From: Acidobacteriota bacterium
GTDB lineage: Bacteria; Acidobacteriota; Vicinamibacteria; Vicinamibacterales; UBA2999
Length of the DNA: 64,000 nucleotides
NCBI GenBank assembly: GCA_021730945.1
Contig: JAKFYH010000006.1
Coordinates: 100,198-164,197, forward strand
Reading direction: 5' to 3'
Shown here piece by piece: positions 60,664 through 64,000 of the stretch. Position 1 is the first letter of the stretch. Every line of letters starts with the position of its first letter. A model generated the notes under the pieces. The model was given only the letters and a program-made list of their open reading frames with translations. It was not told the origin of the DNA and searched no databases. The position numbers and the translations under genes are program-made.

Positions 60664-61923
60664 TCATGCGCCCTTCGCAAACGCCGCCAGCTCGCGGACC
60701 GGCGCCAGGTCCTCGGGCAGTTGCATCGCGCCTTCGGCGCGCGCCAGCGCGATCCGTGCATGCGCCAGCGCCGCGTCCCGAATCGCCTGGTCCCCCAGCG
60801 TGGCCAACGAGCCCAGCGACTTCTGCAGCCGCACCATTACCTCGACCGCCCCGGCGCCATCGCGTCCGATCGCCGTGAACGCATCGTCGAACATGTCGCG
60901 CGCCGATAGTTCCGGCACCTCCACCCGGTCGTACAGGGGTTGCTCCGCCGCCTCATCCTTTTCCGTCCACAGCACCAGCAGGCGCGTGAGCGACCCGATG
61001 ATGGCAATCGCCGTGCCGGGATCATTAATCCCGGGCGACAGAGCACGGTCACCGATCTCCGACAGCACGACGAGGCCAAACCGCGGATCCTCGTCGAAGA
61101 TGCGCTCGCGGCCAATCACAAAGGCACTTGCCACCCATGCGTGATCGAACCCTTCCTCGCCGGTGGGGCCGATCACGTAGGCCAGCGGCCGTCCGGGCGT
61201 GGCGAAAGTGCCTGGCAGCGACGCGACCACGACCCGGCCGCCGGTTTTTTCGGCACACGCCTGAAGGGTGCCGACCTCGACCCGTTGCACATACCCCACC
61301 GACTGGGCATAGACCGGGCGCCCGCGGTCGAGTGGCCATGACGCCACCACTCCGCGCAGCCACGGCGACCGGCGGCGGCGCCGCATGGCCGCGGCGGTCG
61401 CGGCCTCGACCTTCTCGATCGTGGTCCCGAGCCGGCCCAGGCGGGCAATGCTGTCCACCCAGCGCACGAAGGTGAGCACGACGGCGCCGAACACGAGGAT
61501 GGTGATCACAAACAGCAGGAACAGGCCCGCGCTCTGCACGAAGTCATTCTTGACGCCGATCAACGCGACGATGCTGAAGATGAAGGCGCCAATGAACGTG
61601 GACAGCGCATTCTGCGAGACGTCGTCGGCGATCACCAGCGAGAACGAGCGTGGCGTCGCCGTGCTGCTGGCCGAGGCATAGGCGGAGACCATCGATGCCA
61701 CGGCAAAGGTGGCGATCACCAGCATGCTGGAGGCCATGATCGACAACAGCGTGGTGATCGAGTCAGCGGTCACGGCTGGCACGAGGTCGGCGAGCCCGGC
61801 GGCATCCGCCGCTTTGCCCAGGAACGCCCCAGCCACCGAGACCAGGCACACCATCAGGGGCTTGACCCACAGGCGTTCGCGCGCGCGATTGATCAGGAAT
61901 CGAATTCGGTCGGCTATGACCAT
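60664..61923 (-). CDS. DUF2254-family membrane protein
   Basis: A 419-residue protein with about four membrane spans in the first 160 residues (for instance LMVCLVSVAGAFLGKAA and FLLFVITILVFGAVVLTFV), including ATFAVASMVSAYASASSTATPRSF, the hallmark of DUF2254. The cytoplasmic C-terminal half contains AQSVGYVQRV and DRALSPGINDPGTAI, also conserved in the family. Function unknown; a channel-like role has been guessed for the family but not shown. The upstream flank holds a hydrolase remnant. Confidence 0.87.
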   Translation of the reverse strand: MVIADRIRFLINRARERLWVKPLMVCLVSVAGAFLGKAADAAGLADLVPAVTADSITTLLSIMASSMLVIATFAVASMVSAYASASSTATPRSFSLVIADDVSQNALSTFIGAFIFSIVALIGVKNDFVQSAGLFLLFVITILVFGAVVLTFVRWVDSIARLGRLGTTIEKVEAATAAAMRRRRRSPWLRGVVASWPLDRGRPVYAQSVGYVQRVEVGTLQACAEKTGGRVVVASLPGTFATPGRPLAYVIGPTGEEGFDHAWVASAFVIGRERIFDEDPRFGLVVLSEIGDRALSPGINDPGTAIAIIGSLTRLLVLWTEKDEAAEQPLYDRVEVPELSARDMFDDAFTAIGRDGAGAVEVMVRLQKSLGSLATLGDQAIRDAALAHARIALARAEGAMQLPEDLAPVRELAAFAKGA

Positions 61924-62001
61924 GCCATCACCTTGTGTGCGGACAGTGCGGAGATCAGGGCGCGCCGCGCACGGGACACGCCGGAGGCAAGGATACCTCT
62001 G

Positions 62002-62165
62002 CTATTCGCGCGGCAGGGGGATGAGTTGACACAGACTCCCAAACGTCCTCGCTGCCGAACAATACCGATCCACGTCCGCATACGGCACGATCGTGTCGGC
62101 CTTCCCATGGAGGATGAGCGTGGGCGGCAGGCCGGCGGCCAGATGGTGAACAGGGGAGCCATCTC
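62002..62165 (-). pseudogene. C-terminal remnant of an alpha/beta hydrolase
   Basis: Translation of the minus strand ending at TAG 62002 gives HHLAAGLPPTLILHGKADT and then IVPYADVDRYC, a typical hydrolase C-terminal strand with its Asp, but a TGA lies just upstream and no start or N-terminal part exists. About 50 codons survive. The missing part probably was lost at the junction with the ArsR/AHSA1 genes. Confidence 0.7.
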
Positions 62166-62208
62166 ATGCCCTTGCGCGGTGGCGGCGAGTTGGTCAATAC
62201 TGATCCAC

Positions 62209-62580
62209 ATGGTTCAGCATCATCAGACCCACTTCAACGCCTCGTTCGGCGCCCTGGCGGACGCCACACGTCGCGGCGTCCTCGAACGGCTCGCGCGCGC
62301 GGATGCCTCCATCACCGACCTCGCTGACCGCTTTGACATGACCCTCACGGGCATGAAGAAACACGTTCGCGTGCTCGAACTGGCCGGTCTCGTCACCACC
62401 GAGAAGGTCGGGCGCGTGCGCACGTGCCGCATCGGCCCGTGCCGCCTCGAAGAGGAAATGGAGTGGATCTCGAGGTACCGCGAGGTCTGGGACGCGCGCT
62501 TCGACGCGCTCGACCGCGTGGTCGATGAGCTGAAACGCAAAGACACACTCCGCAGCCTGAAGAAATCGAGGACATCATGA
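62209..62580 (+). CDS. ArsR-family transcriptional regulator
   Basis: A 123-residue winged-helix repressor. The DNA-binding part is ASFGALADATRRGVLERLARADASITDLADRFDMTLTGMKKHVRVLELAGLV (in segments), typical of ArsR regulators that pair with AHSA1 proteins (SdpR-like). No metal-site cysteines are present. ATG 62209 is chosen because the family begins about 15 residues before the first helix. The stop overlaps the AHSA1 gene (ATGA), so it probably regulates its own operon. Confidence 0.87.
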   Translation: MVQHHQTHFNASFGALADATRRGVLERLARADASITDLADRFDMTLTGMKKHVRVLELAGLVTTEKVGRVRTCRIGPCRLEEEMEWISRYREVWDARFDALDRVVDELKRKDTLRSLKKSRTS

Positions 62581-63059
62581 GCCAACGCACTACCGTGCAA
62601 CGCAAGTCCGATCGCGAAGTCGTCGTCACGCGCACCGTCGACGCGCCGGCGCGCCTCGTGTTCGAGGCGTGGACCAAGGCCGATTTGTTCCAACAGTGGT
62701 GGGTGCCGAAGTCAATGGGCATGACGCTGCGCTCCTGCGAACTGGACGTCCGCGTCGGTGGCGGGTACCGTCTGGTGTTCGGCGCCGACCCCGCGGGCAC
62801 GATGGCGTTCTTCGGGAAATACCTCGAGGTGGTGCCGTCGTCGCGACTGGTGTGGACCAACGAGGAAAACGGCGACGCCGGATCCGTGACCACGCTCACG
62901 TTGGACGAGAGAGACGGCAAGACGCTGATCGTGCTGACCGAGTGCTACCCGACGAAGGAAGCGCTCGATGCCGCCGGCACCGGCGCGCAGGATGCGATGC
63001 ACGAGACGTTCGGCCAGCTCGACGAGCTGCTCGTCACCCTCGGCGCTGCCGCCGGATGA
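62577..63059 (+). CDS. AHSA1/SRPBCC-domain protein
   Basis: A 160-residue protein of the START-like superfamily. The fold signature is VVVTRTVDAPARLVFEAWTKADLFQQWW at the N-terminus, ELDVRVGGGYRLVF, and LTECYPTKEALDAA near the end with a C-terminal helix (FGQLDELLVTL). Such proteins bind a hydrophobic ligand; those coupled to ArsR regulators are common in soil bacteria, and their ligand is unknown. Start ATG 62577 overlaps the regulator stop. Confidence 0.9.
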   Translation: MSQRTTVQRKSDREVVVTRTVDAPARLVFEAWTKADLFQQWWVPKSMGMTLRSCELDVRVGGGYRLVFGADPAGTMAFFGKYLEVVPSSRLVWTNEENGDAGSVTTLTLDERDGKTLIVLTECYPTKEALDAAGTGAQDAMHETFGQLDELLVTLGAAAG

Positions 63060-63141
63060 TCGGCGCCGCTTGATCTTGAGGTCTCGTCTGCCAACCTCGC
63101 CGGCGGCAACCGCTGGTCAGCCAGCTTGTTCTGACGAGTCC

Positions 63142-63162
63142 TACTGTGGTATTACCGTAGTA
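63142..63162 (+). promoter_or_regulatory. candidate operator of the toxin-antitoxin pair
   Basis: A 21-base imperfect palindrome (TACTGTGGTATTACCGTAGTA, five mismatched centre and flank positions) ends at the antitoxin ATG. Its position suits autoregulation by the antitoxin. Only symmetry supports it. Confidence 0.4.
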
Positions 63163-63398
63163 TGAAGGTTGCCGTTTCGATTCCTGAGGAACTATTCGAG
63201 TCGGCCGAATCGCTCGGAAAGCGTCTCCGTGTGTCCCGAAGCCGGCTCTACGCCACGGCCCTCGCCGAATTTGTCGCGAAGCACAAGGGTCGCAAAGTGA
63301 CTGAGCGACTCAACAGCGTCTACGGCACGCAGGAGAGCCGGCTGGACAGCTCGCTCGCCCGCATGCAAGCACGGTCGGTTCAAGAAGAGCCGTGGTAG
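63162..63398 (+). CDS. MazE-like ribbon-helix-helix antitoxin
   Basis: A 78-residue protein. The N-terminus MKVAVSIPEELFESAESLGKRLRVSRSRLYATALAEF (given in family order: strand, helix, helix) is a ribbon-helix-helix DNA-binding fold. The C-terminal tail (NSVYGTQESRLDSSLARMQ) should wrap the toxin. The stop overlaps the toxin start (GTGGTAG region), which is usual for toxin-antitoxin pairs. It probably represses its own promoter through the palindrome at its start. Confidence 0.88.
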   Translation: MKVAVSIPEELFESAESLGKRLRVSRSRLYATALAEFVAKHKGRKVTERLNSVYGTQESRLDSSLARMQARSVQEEPW

Positions 63399-63736
63399 TC
63401 GAACGAGGTCAAGTGTGGTGGGCCGATCTCGGGGCCCCGGGCGGCTCGGAGCCAGGTTTCACGCGCCCCATTTTGATCGTGCAGAGCGATGCGTTTAATC
63501 GGAGCCGGATTCGGACGGTCATTGCAGTCGCCCTGACGGCCAATCTGCGGCTGGTCGATGCCCCAGGCAACGTGTTGATTCCGGCGAAGACAGCAGGCTT
63601 GCCCAGAGACTCTGTTGCGAACGTCTCGCAGGTGATTACGATCGACCGCGATTTCCTGACGGAGTCCGCCGGTCGTATCAAGGGACAACTGTTGACCGAC
63701 GTTGAGAACGGTCTTCGCCTCGTCTTGGGCTTGTAG
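63392..63736 (+). CDS. MazF/PemK-family endoribonuclease toxin
   Basis: A 114-residue toxin. Family landmarks are RGQVWWADLGAPGGSEPGFTRPILIVQSDAFN (in part), with the catalytic-region Arg in FTRP, then TVIAVALTAN and SVANVSQVITIDRDFL. MazF toxins cleave mRNA at short motifs. GTG 63392 overlaps the antitoxin stop. An attC-like site follows 12 bases after the stop, so the pair may be an integron cassette. Confidence 0.92.
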   Translation: MVVERGQVWWADLGAPGGSEPGFTRPILIVQSDAFNRSRIRTVIAVALTANLRLVDAPGNVLIPAKTAGLPRDSVANVSQVITIDRDFLTESAGRIKGQLLTDVENGLRLVLGL

Positions 63737-63748
63737 TCCCGCCCTTCT

Positions 63749-63822
63749 GTCTAACGGCCAAGCTTCAGCCGCGGCGCGCACAGTATCACCGCGCGCGCCG
63801 CCGGCTGCAAGCCGTGTTAGAC
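63749..63822 (+). other. integron attC-like recombination site
   Basis: The 74-base region begins GTCTAAC (RYYYAAC) and ends GTTAGAC (GTTRRRY), which pair perfectly. Inside, GCTTCAGCCG (63762-63771) pairs with CGGCTG-C-AAGC (63802-63812) leaving one bulged C, and CGGCGCGC (63772-63779) pairs with GCGCGCCG (63793-63800). An unpaired spacer lies between the R and L boxes. This is the attC plan: R boxes, central spacer, L boxes with extrahelical bases and a variable terminal loop. Confidence 0.68.
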
Positions 63823-63842
63823 CGCGTGATTAGCAACCTCAA

Positions 63843-64000
63843 CTAGGAACGCTCCTGCCATCGTGATTGATGCTGGCGTCCATGAATGGCCAGCACGACA
63901 ACCTCGGTATCCGAAACCCGGAAATAGACCGCATACGGGAATCGGGACAGTACCGCGCGACGGGTTTCGACGTGGACACGTTGGAACAAGAACGGGTTCT
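63843..64000 (-). CDS. RelE/ParE-family toxin, C-terminal part
   Basis: The minus strand encodes NPFLFQRVHVETRRAVLSRF then PYAVYFRVSDTEVVVLAIHG, ending RHQHQ..RWQERS at TAG 63843. This is the typical end of ParE/RelE-type toxins (RRFPYAVYF and HGRR-type segments). The start and any antitoxin lie beyond the window. It is convergent with the MazEF pair across the attC-like site. Confidence 0.82.
   Translation of the reverse strand, partial: NPFLFQRVHVETRRAVLSRFPYAVYFRVSDTEVVVLAIHGRQHQSRWQERS

Noticed and set aside
63060..63161. A second attC site upstream of the toxin-antitoxin pair
   Set aside because: There is a possible short dyad, but no RYYYAAC/GTTRRRY pair at its ends.

Overview
This window is high-GC, gene-dense bacterial DNA. 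The gene content suits a soil or freshwater Acidobacteriota, most like the Vicinamibacteria group. That placement is inferred from gene flavour: DUF5916 outer-membrane proteins, a Ser/Thr kinase fused to a beta-propeller, a copper-monooxygenase-like cytochrome, PA-domain M28 peptidases and a MoxR/Bat operon. No rRNA or other marker gene here proves it. No rRNA, tRNA or CRISPR array was seen.

Layout. 1-7098: fatty-acid beta-oxidation, comprising the tail of a TetR regulator, then fadN, two alpha/beta hydrolases, fadA and fadE. 7107-18344: a surface-glycan block with a membrane sulfatase-like enzyme, a GT39-like membrane glycosyltransferase, four SAM methyltransferases, three GT2 glycosyltransferases, a flippase and a DUF2304 protein, in tightly overlapping genes. 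18469-28397: mostly exported hydrolases (beta-lactamase-like, aminotransferase V with a Tat signal, M28 peptidase, metallophosphatase, CotH-like), with a DUF5916 barrel, a HIT protein and rsmH. 28449-32385: exported electron-transfer proteins. 32540-38866: a MoxR-DUF58-BatD/A/C/B-like operon. 38930-39328: a VOC protein.

39427-51705 is the most striking region. Six genes, five of whose junctions overlap or nearly abut, encode a caspase-like peptidase, a Trypco1-like small protein, a CHAT protease with two TIR-like domains, a 1248-residue nSTAND1/Lcl/RDD membrane protein, a membrane Ser/Thr kinase with a propeller, and a clostripain-like peptidase. The combination looks like an NTP-dependent biological-conflict or regulated-cell-death system, and I do not recognise it as a described one. 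A 27-residue lysine-rich mini-protein with a strong ribosome site faces its end.

52027-61923: a small hypothetical protein, a REP-type (Y1) transposase, ychF, a DUF1684 lipoprotein, a HAD phosphatase, a SirB1-like protein, an M20 peptidase, a hybrid histidine kinase, trmL and a DUF2254 protein. 62002-64000: a hydrolase remnant, an ArsR/AHSA1 pair, a MazEF-type toxin-antitoxin pair followed by an integron attC-like site, and the end of a RelE/ParE-type toxin.

Many intergenic gaps hold short tandem or inverted repeats, each of a different sequence. One is a large inverted repeat that covers the start codons of two divergent genes (23575-23686).
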